Positions 1-11,718 of a DNA stretch of 64,000 bases are shown piece by piece. Origin of the DNA: Diphasiastrum complanatum (lineage: Eukaryota > Streptophyta > Lycopodiopsida > Lycopodiales > Lycopodiaceae); assembly GCA_029204225.1 (NCBI GenBank), contig CM055106.1:4502858-4566857 (forward strand), in the 5' to 3' direction. How positions within the stretch are numbered: position 1 is the stretch's first letter; each line of letters starts with the position of its first letter. Under the pieces are notes generated by a model. It was given only the letters and a program-made list of their open reading frames with translations. It did no database searches and was not told the origin of the DNA. The position numbers and the translations under genes were made by a program.

Positions 1-138
1 TCAACAAGAATGCAAAGATGTAGAACAGTAGCGAATCTGTATAATAATGTCGTAAACCAACAATCAGACCACAATACAATTGCACTGATAAGCACGTGGT
101 CCTACTTACAGACTCAAATCAATTGCTAAAGTTCTGAG

Positions 139-1032
<894 letters not shown>

Positions 1033-1878
1033 TGTTGGAGGGTTTGTGGATCTCAAGGCAACCCTAACCCTAGTTAATAAGTGAGAGGGATTTGGCACCC
1101 TACGTGTGTAAGTCCAACCCAATGATCACATAGTTATTTGTAGTGGGTTTCTTTCCTTGCCTAACCTGAATCCAAGATCTAGTCAATCTAGCATCAAAGA
1201 GACAGAGTTAGTTGTCACGCGTAGGTTCGTTCCCATGGGAGCGATAGTATAGTTCAGATTTCAACATCAATGGAGGATCTAACACTACATCCATTAACAC
1301 TAAGCATTAACACTACATCCATTAACCCAAAATCCACAACAATGATAGAAACTTACTCTTCTCTCTCTCCTTTCTCTCTCACCAAAGCATAAGAAATAGC
1401 AATCCCAATAATGATCAAATCCAACAATTAGCAAATACCAAAGAAAGCATGAGAAATGGAGGAAAAGAGAGGAAGAGCAAGGACATTTATCAATCTATTT
1501 CTAAAGAGAACCAATCTGCTTTATTGAAATGAGGAAATGAACATCAGGAGCAACTCGAGTTGGTCCCTTTTTATAGTAGAGAGAAGGACCCTGGCCTCTG
1601 AATCCTATTGGCCCAGTCTTGCCTCTCTTTTTATTCAAATTTAAAAAAGTGTGGGAACCATCAAAATTGGAGGGAAACCCAACTTTATTCACTAACTTGA
1701 CATTTAGGCCCTGCGACATTAAAAGTCCCGCAAAAAGGCCTAAAGTCCTTTTATCAACATTCTAATTAATCAAATAACTATGTGATCATTGGGTTGGACT
1801 TACACACAAGAGCTGCCAAATCCCTCTCACTTATTAACTAGGGTTAGGGTTGCCTTGGGATCCGCAAACTCTCCAACA
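1033..1878 (-). repeat. LTR-like block with long inverted termini (probable 3' LTR of the T1 gypsy relic)
   Basis: The block starts TGTTGGAG on the plus strand at 1033 and ends CTCCAACA at 1878, so it begins TG and ends CA on either strand. About 106 bp at the two ends (1033-1138 and 1773-1878) are near-perfect inverted copies, including the telomere-like CCCTAACCCTAG. Just outside the right end the minus strand reads GGTGGGCGATAC, a plausible polypurine tract. This fits a minus-strand 3' LTR following the T1 open reading frames. Inverted termini this long are unusual for an LTR; a separate foldback element is the alternative. Confidence 0.55.
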
Positions 1879-1928
1879 GTATCGCCCACCAAAACTGGTG
1901 GCGGTCCCACGACACCTGCAATATGCAG

Positions 1929-4792
1929 TTATTGGGGACTTTTATTGGCTTCACGCCGAATCTTAATTAAATGATACTGCACCTTCTCCATAAAGTCAAG
2001 GCGTGCAGTATTGAAATCCAAATTATGTGGCAGGAAACAACGGTGGGCTCCGGCAATCCACTTGGAAGTTGTCCATGAGGTGAAGCGGGATTCCCAAGAG
2101 CCTCCCATCATAGCCGCACAGAAATATAGTCGAACAACCGGCAGCTGATCTTTGATTTGCTCTGAGGCCATCGACTTATTTGGATCAAATGTCAGGGTAG
2201 GAAGGCAATCGTCCCATTTGGTTGCCATTGATGCCAACAGAGTTAGATCTTTTGCAAACATTGCCGATTGTCACATCGTTGGATCCGGAGAGTGGACATA
2301 CTCTCTCTGATATGCTTGTAAGGCCCGGTGGAAGTCCACTGAAATGTTCCAGCTATAAGACTGATGGGTGATTGGCCAATTGGGCATATGGATGGTGATT
2401 TTATCCATAGCCAATCCCAAATCTTTCCATTTTTATCTTCGCGGCATTGGCACGTAATAAGATCTACCCGCAACTGGTGAGGGCTGGCGACGTAACTCCT
2501 AATTGATTTCGGAGTTTTCTCAAAAACCGTGATTCTCCATGCTGGCTGATCTCCCAGTGCAGGTATTTTGTCCAATTCTTTGCCGGCCTCGATCTCGGAT
2601 GTCTTAAATTTGAGAATCCATCCACCATTCAAGGACTCATGTGGATGCTGCTTTAAGAAGGTCTGGATCTGGTCCTCGATGCTGATGGGCCTTCTGAATA
2701 AATGGCTTGTCGTTGATGAGGATGGATCCGCTTGTACTGCCGGTATGGTTGGCGGTTGATCTGCTAGATCTGGAGCTCCCCCCTGGTCCATGCTCGAATC
2801 AACCCCTATATCTATTTGTACAACTTCTTGGAGCGAAGGGGAGAATTGCGGCATGACCGGGACGGGGATTTGTGGTCCGTCTTCCAACACTTGAGCGGCA
2901 GCTTTTTCATAGGCGTTGATGGTCTCTTTTGCCTTTGCCAACTCGCTTGAAGCTGCTCCTTTGAACCTTTCAAAGCGGCCTTGGAATCCCTGAAGGGCCA
3001 CTTTGTATGTTTCCACTTTCTTGAACAAATATGCAATCTCTGTCGGTGTGACCGGATGATCGGGTATTTGTGCTTGCAGATAGCCATCACGCTCAAGGGT
3101 GGTCGCATCCAATTCACGTTCTCTTGCACTGCCTTATCTACCTGATCCTGTGCGGTTGTCAGGGCGTTTTGCAGGGAGCTGATGTAGGTTTCCAAGCGAT
3201 CAGTTTGTTGCTGGGCCAATGTCTTTTCGCTTTCAGCCTTTTCTTCATGTTGCTTGGCTATCTTCACCTCTCGATCCAGCTGGACAATTTTTTGGCTGAT
3301 CAGAGTGTTTTCGGATCCTAGATCAGAGATCCTCTGTTCCATTTCCTTCGTTTTATCCAGCATAGACTGTATCACTTTCCCAAGGCTTGAAACTAACTCG
3401 AGAGCATCACTTGAATCGACGGTTGTGGAGGTGGCAACAACAGGAGACCCTGATGGTACTGTCCTTGGTAGGCGTGGAATAGGTGCCAAGGTCTCTTCTT
3501 CTTCAAAAATATCCTCTTCTTCAAACCCTTCAGGCACCGTGGCGTCGAACTGCTTTGGTGACTTTATAGCTGTGTCGACCCGAAGTGTGGCTGGGCTACC
3601 TTGTGTGGGTGGTTACTGACTGGCATCTTCGACACCAACAGTAGATTCATGGATATGCTCGAATCCTCTTCCAGAGGATTGGGGTTCAAAGGGTGCTGGG
3701 CTCTGGGGCATTTCAAAGATTTCGGTGGCCCCAAGGGGGTCGGAATCATCGAACATATCCATGAAGAACTGTGTGTTGGGTGAGGTTGCTTCAGTGTGCG
3801 GGAGTGAGGCGGCCTGGGCAGTTGTGATGGGAATGGTAGGCCCAGTTGTCACAGATTGTCCTTGTAAGGGAGCATAGGTGAGGAAAGCATCATAGGTGAG
3901 GAGAATGGGAAGTTCAGTGCGAACAACAGTAGGGGGTGGAAGCGCAGTTGACAAGGTATGCCTAGTGTGACGTCGTGATGCGGAAGGTGAGTCAGGAATT
4001 ACAATCTCGCTGCGTGGACGATGACGACTATGAGAACTTGAGGCCCGATGAGAGGACTCGGCCAGTGCTTCTTCGTAAACCGAAAGCACAGAATCTAGGT
4101 GGAAGCCATGGATTTTGTTTTCTAAGTGAGAAGCGGCTAAGAGGGACAATAGAGAGCCAGCGGCGAACTGCTGTTTTGTATTGGCCTTAATAGCTCGCTT
4201 GAGCTCACCAGAAATAGTCTTGAACCAATTATATGTTTCAAGAGGGGCTTTGGCCAATTTTGTGTGGGACTCCACTATCCTGTGAAGGATTTGAGATGTG
4301 ATGCGGTCTTTTCTGAGGTTGGCAACCATCAAGAAATGATTCAACAACTGGGCAGCGGCGTGGATGGAAGGCTCAGTGATGGCTTCCAGAAGGTAGCCAT
4401 CATTAGTCCAGTGCAGATCGTTGGTGAGGTCAATGTATGGCTTGATGGCCTGTTTGGCGTGCTTGTGATTGGGTGAGGCTTGCGTACCGGATGAGATTCC
4501 TATAGCTGCAAGTGCGGCCTCAATGACACGCACCTTGTGTGTGGCTCCTTGGAAGGTGATATAAAACTTGGATTTCTCTTCCTTCCACGTACTGAAGGCA
4601 AGAGAGATGAAATCCATATTGATGCGTCCCGAAAAGTCTCTTATGAATACCCATTGCAGTAAGTAGAGGCTCCGCAAGGGTCATCCACTGAGTGACCATG
4701 CTTGTGCTAGGAAGAATCATGATGTCCGTTGCAGATGGGACATCACAATGGATAGTATAGCGCGGAGACTGGGAAGTATCGATAGAAGACAT
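1929..4792 (-). pseudogene. Third ORF of gypsy relic T1, downstream of integrase; unknown coiled-coil protein, broken
   Basis: A protein of roughly 950 codons can be followed on the minus strand from ATG at 4792 to a stop at 1929. It is broken by a frameshift near 4640, a stop at 3613 and frameshifts near 3110 and 2255. The N-terminal third is a helical domain of unknown family containing WTNDGYLLEAITEPSI. A Ser/Pro/Thr-rich linker follows, then a long coiled coil (about 3440-2890, heptads such as KEMEQRISDLGSEN), and a Trp-rich C-terminal domain (SMATKWDDCLPTL, MMGGSWESRFTSW). It lies about 860 bp after the integrase stop, where Athila/Tat-type elements carry env-like or extra ORFs. A divergent homologue sits in the same place in T2 (36450-36888). 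I do not recognise the family; the positional analogy is inference. Confidence 0.65.
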
Positions 4793-5035
4793 GATGATCA
4801 GAAAGGAATTATAGACACATGAAAGTGTATCAAAAGGCAATGCAGGAAATTTGGAAGACTTTGGTCGCAAGAAAAATTCGCAAGAGCTTCTCTAGCACAA
4901 GTGAGGAATGAATCGAATTCAGCCAACTTATAGGTGAATTTGGTGGGTTCATTACACTGAATAGTAGTTGGGCTAATGAGTTCTGAACAAAAATTTGCAG
5001 GCATGTACAGTACTGTAAAAATAGGCTATACAAAT

Positions 5036-5380
5036 CTCGGCGAAGGTTTCTAGGGCTCTGAACCTATCAGGCGAACGTTTTCAAGGGCTGACAAAGGATG
5101 AACCTTCGCCCAGGAGGGTCCTTCGCCCAGGTACTGTCATAAATGCATTTTTTCACAATTTGAAACTATGGACAACCTAATTTGGACATTTTAAGATCAT
5201 CTAGCAGGTCGACGAAGGTTCATAATGAGGTTATGATGCTCGGCGAAGGTTCCCAAAATGGCATATCACTGAACATTCATCTGACTCAAAAATGGAATGT
5301 TCTCTTGTCAGAAACCTTCGCCCACCTCAATTTAGATAAATCAAGGGTGGATGTACAGTATGAGAGCTCAGCGAAGGTTT
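5036..5380. repeat. Spacer with eight dispersed GCGAAGGTT / AACCTTCGC motifs
   Basis: Between the T1 integrase and its third ORF the 9-mer GCGAAGGTT, its complement, or a close variant occurs about eight times (near 5040, 5071, 5101, 5120, 5211, 5243, 5313, 5371). It appears in both orientations, so it is not a simple tandem array. Confidence 0.7.
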
Positions 5381-5652
5381 CTGATATTGTATTGGCCAAA
5401 TTTGTCCAAAACAGTGGTTTTCTAAGGCATTTTCCATAAAAATACTCTGCTTCCTTATTCTTATGCTGATGACTTCCTGACTTTTGCTCGTCAGTCTTTC
5501 CCTTATTGTTTTTTTTTTTTTAACTGTCTTTTTCCAAAAAAAAGTCAGCAAATTAATTACTGAAAACAAAAAATTGAAAACAAATAAAATAAAAAAATTT
5601 ATTGAGATCAGACTTGCTGAACTGGCGGAGCAGACTGCCAAAACTTGCGTAA

Positions 5653-7002
5653 TCAGCTGCCATTTACCGGAGTATCAAATCGTTTTCCATCCAAGTGCTC
5701 AAGAATTACTGCGCCATAGTTCAAGATTTCCATTACTTTATACGAGCCTTCACCAGTAAACTTCAACTTACCCTTGATCAGCTTGGTTTTGTACATTAAT
5801 GCAAGATCTCCTGCTTCCAGATCTTTCTTGTGCAATCGACGATCGTGCCATGCCTTGCGACGGGCTTTCTCTGCTGCTAAGGCATGAACTGCCATCAATC
5901 GGGTTTTACATAATTTGTGCAACGCTTCATGATGAAGTTGTAAAGACTGATCATCATTTAATCGTTCCGTTGCTGCTATGCGTAAAGATGGGATTAAAAA
6001 TTTAATTGGCATAATAGCATCTTGACCATAAACCAGTTGAAAAGGTATTTGATTTGTACTATTTTTGTAAGCGGTTCTGAATGCCCATAATGCTGCATAC
6101 AGTTTATGTTCCCAATCAGACCGACTCGCTTCAACTGTCTTTGTCATAATGGTGCAGAGAATCTTATTGGAAGATTCAGCTTGGCCATTCCCTCTGCGAT
6201 AATAGGGAGTACTAAATCTGTGTATAAAAAAAAAATCTTCCAATAAACACTTTATTGTTTGATTAACAAAGTGTGTACCCCGATCACTGACAATTTCGAT
6301 CGAACATCCAAATCTGATTATAATGTTTTCATATAGAAACATGGTCGTAGATTTCGCATCAGCCACTTTGACAACTTTGGTTTCAACCCACTTGGTCATA
6401 TAATCAGTTGCAACGATAATTTATCAGGCCTGAGATCCTTGCGCAACGGGATGAATAGGACCAACATAATCCAGTCCCCATTTTTCAAACAGTGCTTGCG
6501 ATAAAACTGGATGTAAGGGTTCATAATTCTGTCGAGTAGGCCGTTGTGCTCGCTGGCAGACATCACATGTCTGAAAAAAATTTCCAGTGTCCTTATGAAG
6601 CGTAGGCCACCAACAACCAGATTGCAAAAGTTTGCGAACAATAATATCTGTAGAGAAGTGTCCTCCACCCATGCCATCATGTAAAAACATGATTAAATCT
6701 GGTACTTCATGCGGTAAAACACATCTTCGTAAAATATTATTTGATCCACGATGACACAATTGTCTTGCAATTAATTGATAAGGTTGAGCCTTATGAATTT
6801 GTTTTTTCTGTACTTTTGTCAAAGAGTCATTCGGTTGTCCTAGCATCAGGTACTCAACAATATCTGCCGCCCACTCGAGTACTGCTTCAACATAGAACAA
6901 CGCAGCATCTGGTAGTTCATCATCCACTTCAGTATTAACTGGTGCAGATTCAATTCGCGAAACGTGATCGGCTAGATAATGTTGCTTCCCCTTTCTGACC
7001 AC
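5653..7002 (-). mobile_element. T1 Ty3/gypsy relic: end of RNase H and integrase (Tat/Athila-like)
   Basis: On the minus strand this begins with the RNase H end and linker (GKQHYLADHVSRIE). It continues with the HHCC zinc domain (HDGMGGGHF, CDVCQRAQRP) and the integrase core, with D in GLDYVGPI, D in SDRGTHF and E in GNGQAESSN. A C-terminal basic domain follows (KARRKAWHDRR, GDLALMYKTKLIKGKLKF). The LWAFRTAYKNS motif and the absence of a chromodomain point to the non-chromovirus Tat/Athila side. Two adjacent stops near 6415-6424 break the frame. RT, protease and gag are missing; at about 7002 the sequence switches to a copia fragment. Confidence 0.85.
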
Positions 7003-7530
7003 AATTCGAAAGATCTGACTTGTCTCAACATCATAAATGCGATAAGCCTTGTGTGACATTGAATAGCCGATAAAGATGTTACTGAGTCTAGTTTCTTCCT
7101 CAGATTAGATGGTATTTGAGCATAGCAAAGGCATCCAAATACACGTAAGTGTTTCAGACTTGGTTTGTAGTCGTAGTAGGCTTCAAACGGTGTCTTGGAG
7201 TCTTCGTGCTGGGATAATTATGCAGATAGCAGGTTGTAGAGATTGCTTCAGCCCAAAAAACCTTGGGTAGTTGAGCGTTGACAGTCATGGATCGTGCAGC
7301 TTCCAATAGTGTACGGTTCTTTCGCTCAGCTATGCCATTCTATTGTGGAGTGTAGCTGGCGGTGAACTAATGGTGCACGCCACATGATGATAAGTAGTCC
7401 GCCATTTCATTTAAAAAATACTCTGCCCCTTGAATCAGACCGTAGGGCCTTGATTCTCTAACCAATCTGTTTGAGATTTTACTAAATATAGCTCTTTTGG
7501 ATTTTAATCGATAAAAATCACCTTGAGAGA
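7003..7530 (-). mobile_element. Ty1/copia integrase fragment
   Basis: The minus strand encodes degenerate copia integrase pieces: EYFLNEMADYLSSCG, then NGIAERKNRTLLEAARSM (the GKG-type region with catalytic E). After that come LHNYPSTKTPFEAYY and the typical end AYRIYDVETSQIFRIV. Frames are interrupted. The last piece is fused in frame to gypsy RNase H at about 7002. Confidence 0.8.
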
Positions 7531-8474
7531 CAAGTTTTCTTTGAAGATGTGAAAAGCTCGCTCGTCGGGGATCAATAGGCTTATGAGAATCTGCGGATTT
7601 ACTATAATCAATGATAGAATGGGTTAAAACCTATGAATCATCACTAATTGACTCCTCTACTTTATCAGCACGTGTTGATTCTGTTGTCCAATATCCGAGG
7701 AGAAAGAAGAGGAACATTTGTAATGGGTTGTGTTACACATGAGATTTGTCAAATGTTTTGGTTCAAGATTATAATGTAATAGTTGAAGATATTGTAGTTG
7801 ATGAGATAGTGGCTATTGAGGCTCCTCCAAAAAGAGAGAGAGACTTAAATGAACTCGATGACTTTTGGGTAACTTAATGTACTTTTGTTTTGTTAAAATG
7901 AAAACTATGGTATCTGCTTCTTATTGTTATTCATGAAAAAAATTATGGATTCATGAGAAATTTATTGAAATTATTTGCAATGAAAAGATGTTTTAAACAA
8001 TTGCATCACAATATTATTTTTTCCTAGATAATTATGTTAAAATTAAATGGTTTATTATTTATTATTTTGTATTTTTTTAAAAGAAAGTATTAAAAAATGT
8101 AATCTGCAAGAAAATGATAAGGCAATCGAAATGATTAGATTTTTTTTTTTTGGTTTCCATTAAGAGATTGATAAAATAGCACCTACTATTTGAGACACTA
8201 GTGAGCTCTAATTCTCTTCAAAAGAATGTAAAAGTTTTTTCTTACAAATTATGTAATCTTATTCATTGTAAAATAAAATATTTCAAAGTAATTTATACTT
8301 TTAGCATGTATCATTTTATAAAATCTTGAAATACTAGTTTTAAAATAATCTATCTTATATACATATATATTTATATAAGTTTAAATTAAAATTTCATATT
8401 GCAATTTTGGGGCTAGAACGCAAATAATTTAATTTTAAAAAATCTCAAAAAGTTAAAATATTTGCAACAAAACA

Positions 8475-8527
<53 letters not shown>

Positions 8528-10985
8528 CAATTTCTATTTAAAAAGATATATGAATTAAGAAAAAGATGAGTTTCAATGTCATATTTATTTATTTTGGTCA
8601 TCAAGTTGTTGTATTAAGAGTTGGGGCTTGCTATACCAAGGTAATTGCTTCTCGATTGGATTTTCAATGTTTGTTGTTGCTTGAAGCTTTTGCTTGATAG
8701 CTCCATTAAAGGCCTCAATTAAAGGCCGAACATCAATGCCCAACAATCTTGAAGCCAAACATTTATCAATTGAGTAGAACTCAAATCTAGCACATGAAGT
8801 ACCTTTTGGGGGTACTAGAAACATGATGTATGTAATATGCCACATACCACTGATCATTGATTGGCTTCGGGATAATGGTTATTGCCTATGTTGTGGCCTA
8901 GTTAGGCCATGCTACAAAGTTTATAGTTATGATTTCAATCATGTTTCAAGTTACTTGTTTTGAGCTCCTTTAAGATGGAGGCATAAAGCACCACCATTCT
9001 TGATGGATGGATTGCACCACAATTTCAACTACTTAATATTTCTAAAAGAATATGAGGCTTTTTATTGAAAGTAGTTAATATTATGGCAATCAACACATGT
9101 GTTATGATGCTTTGCTCTCTCAATAAGACTCATTATCATTGCTTGAACAAGGGAGTGCCTTGTTATTAATGAGGCTTGTCATCACTAGTTAACAAGCTAC
9201 CTTGCTATTATTGATGGTTTTTTCTCATTATCTTTTTGTCACTCACAGGTTGCCTCATTATGGTTGTATATTATTTTGTATCAAGCCTTTTGTGTATTTG
9301 ACAATGCCACTAAAGACAAAGTGAAATAACAAGCACCCACCTTAAAGTCAACTTACGAGATGGCTTATGGCTTGGCAATTAGCCTATGATGGAAGAACGA
9401 AGAGCAGCTGCAAATGAAAAGTATTTGTGGGAACATCTCGGTCATTAATTGTCACGGCGAAGAGCTAGTACTACTACAAAAGAGAGAGAAATAATCCATA
9501 ATTAGGTTGTTCCCAAGTAGGAGTCACCAAATGCTACTAGTTATTATTGCTAGTGCTATTACTTTGAACATGAAGCCTCTTTTTAGTTCAATTCTCTCAT
9601 TGTAACATTTGAAACAATAACAAAATTATATAGAGTACAGTAACTAAAGACACTTTATAGGGCTCATTTGAATACTACTTAAAAAAAAAACCAATGGAAA
9701 GTTTGTCGAGATTGAAGTACTTAAGCTTAGAAAGAACTCCCTACCAACAAAATTCATAACAATTTTTTAACTCGTTCATCTTTCCGACCCAAACAATAGC
9801 ATTTTCCTGATATTTATCCATACACAATGTTTTGATATTATAACAAAAAAGACCAATTGTAATTTATCCTCAATAAGTCTTTGCAAACTTGAAATCGACA
9901 TATTTGAAGCACCCTAATTACATTAGATAATTTGGACGAGCCATATCTTATAATTCAGGTCATGTAGCGCATCAATGAGATCCTCCTTTAAAGTTGGCAA
10001 AATCCCCTTGCATATGGGCCAAAGACCTTGGATGTGTGGTTACTCTAAAGACATTCTTTCAAAATTGCAATTGTTGACTTTCTCAAGTGATTTGTCATGT
10101 ACTAGTAGAACAAAATCAAATGCCAAAATATCCATGTCGTAGACACTAAAATTTCCATGCACATCGGATTATGGTTTCCTTGTTATTGCTTGTCCTTGAG
10201 TCGCATGTAAGCCACGTGTAATCACATTATGCTATGGATCTCATCGGGCACAAAGCCATTTCCAGAAAATTTAGGCTTCACTTAGTGGGCCTTGCCTGAA
10301 ATTTCTAGGAATACTCATCAAATAGAATGGTTTGTGCTCGACGAGTTCCACAATACATTGAAACTTCAAATTTTCTCTTGAAGTTTCCCGTTCGCCCCCC
10401 TTCATGGAAGCTAGTCCTGGGAGGGTTGCATGTGGACACACATTAGAGCCTTCTTAAAAAAATTGACTCCCACCTTAAGCATGTTTTTAAATGAAATTGC
10501 TCATGCGAGACCAAATGAAATTGCTCATTCTAGAAGAATACTCGTTATAATCTCTCCTCATCAACAAGTTGCACATTGGTTTGACAAGCTATGATTTTGA
10601 TGTATATATTCCCATTGGGAAAGAAATTGTAGACCCAACTGAAATTTTTGCCAGCTGCACTAATGAAGAGTATAAATTTTTAGCTAAATCAATGAAGCTT
10701 CTAAATTATAGTCTTTTGTGTGCGCACTTCTAGGCATGACCAGGTTCCTAAAAACGAGGATGCCATCACATGGAGTTTCCAACTCAACTTGCTAGAACCC
10801 AAAAGTAAATAAAAAACTCGAAATTGCTACAACTCAATGGCTCTAAGTCCAACCATTTACACCCAAAACCCGGCTCGAGTTCGCCCATTCCACCCAAAAC
10901 CCCACTCACTCTAGGGGGCTCTCTGGCTCTAGGGGTCCCCTTTGGGCCCCCTCACTGGGTTCCACTATACAAAATACAATAAACC
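7531..10985. other. AT-rich intergenic DNA, no recognisable gene
   Basis: No reading frame shows family motifs. A short plus-strand piece at 7760-7880 ends ERERDLNELDDFWVT and might be a transposase remnant, but this is weak. A minus-strand frame at 8585-8857 is unrecognised. A TA microsatellite sits at 8477-8524. Confidence 0.5.
8477..8524. repeat. (AT)n microsatellite
   Basis: Uninterrupted AT dinucleotide run of 48 bp. Confidence 0.95.
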
Positions 10986-11055
10986 CCCATGTGTCTATTA
11001 CTAAAATTTTGCAATTTTATTCTTAAAATAAAGGAACTGATGTATTGCTCTCATC

Positions 11056-11260
11056 AACTACGACCAGGATGCGCGTACCGTCGGTTTATATCTTACAGAC
11101 CGTCTGCACCGACGACAGCCCGGTGGTCGTCGGTGTTCCTTAGGGCACTGTATGCTACGGACGGTCGGCACCGACGGCCGCTTGTCGGCCTCCCGGTGGT
11201 AGATGCTTTGCGTTACTTTCTCGTTCGCTTTATCATTCTCGCACAGTGTCTGCCTGCGAT
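11056..11260 (+). promoter_or_regulatory. CpG-rich block upstream of the GOST gene (probable promoter or 5' leader)
   Basis: A GC- and CpG-rich island in AT-rich surroundings, 460-660 bp before the GOST start codon. ACCGAC/GTCGGT cores occur repeatedly in both orientations (near 11077, 11107, 11127, 11158-11180), some as inverted pairs. CCGAC is the core of plant DRE/CRT sites, but the pattern also resembles the palindromic subterminal arrays of small DNA transposons elsewhere in this window. The transcription start cannot be placed by eye. Confidence 0.4.
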
Positions 11261-11718
11261 GGCGAGACAGAGAGAGGAACAGAGATCTGGATTGTGATGT
11301 GTTTTCAGTAGAAAAATGGTAGAAAATATGTCTTTCTTGTGATCTGTGTTGCCATAGGAGCTTCCTTGGAAGCATAGCAGCTTCATTGGGGAGGTTCTGT
11401 GCCTTCTTTGAGGTTGCGGATCAGAAAAAGGTGATGTTGCGGCTGTTTTTGAGGATCTCTGCGGCAGATCTGTTGCCTTACAGAGGCTGAGATCTTTTCT
11501 GGAAGTGGTATTCTTGCTCACAGTTGCCAAAAGATGCAGATCTGTGAATTAGGATGACTTTTGATATGTTTTAGTGGTGCTGTTTGCGCCTGTAACAGAG
11601 GCTTGAAGTAGTCTTTGTTTGACAGATTCCATAAGCACGGCTTTTGTTGGAGTTCTATTCAGTTCTGAGGTATTTAGCCATTAGATTGCGTTGCTTGTTC
11701 GTCGCTCCTACGGTTATC

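Noticed and set aside
1060-1080. Telomere repeat CCCTAACCCTAG
   Set aside because: Only about two units, present in both arms of the inverted repeat at 1033-1878; not a telomere or interstitial array.
11644-11718. Upstream extension of the GOST first exon
   Set aside because: In frame but starts with TTG; the ATG at 11719 directly precedes a typical signal peptide.
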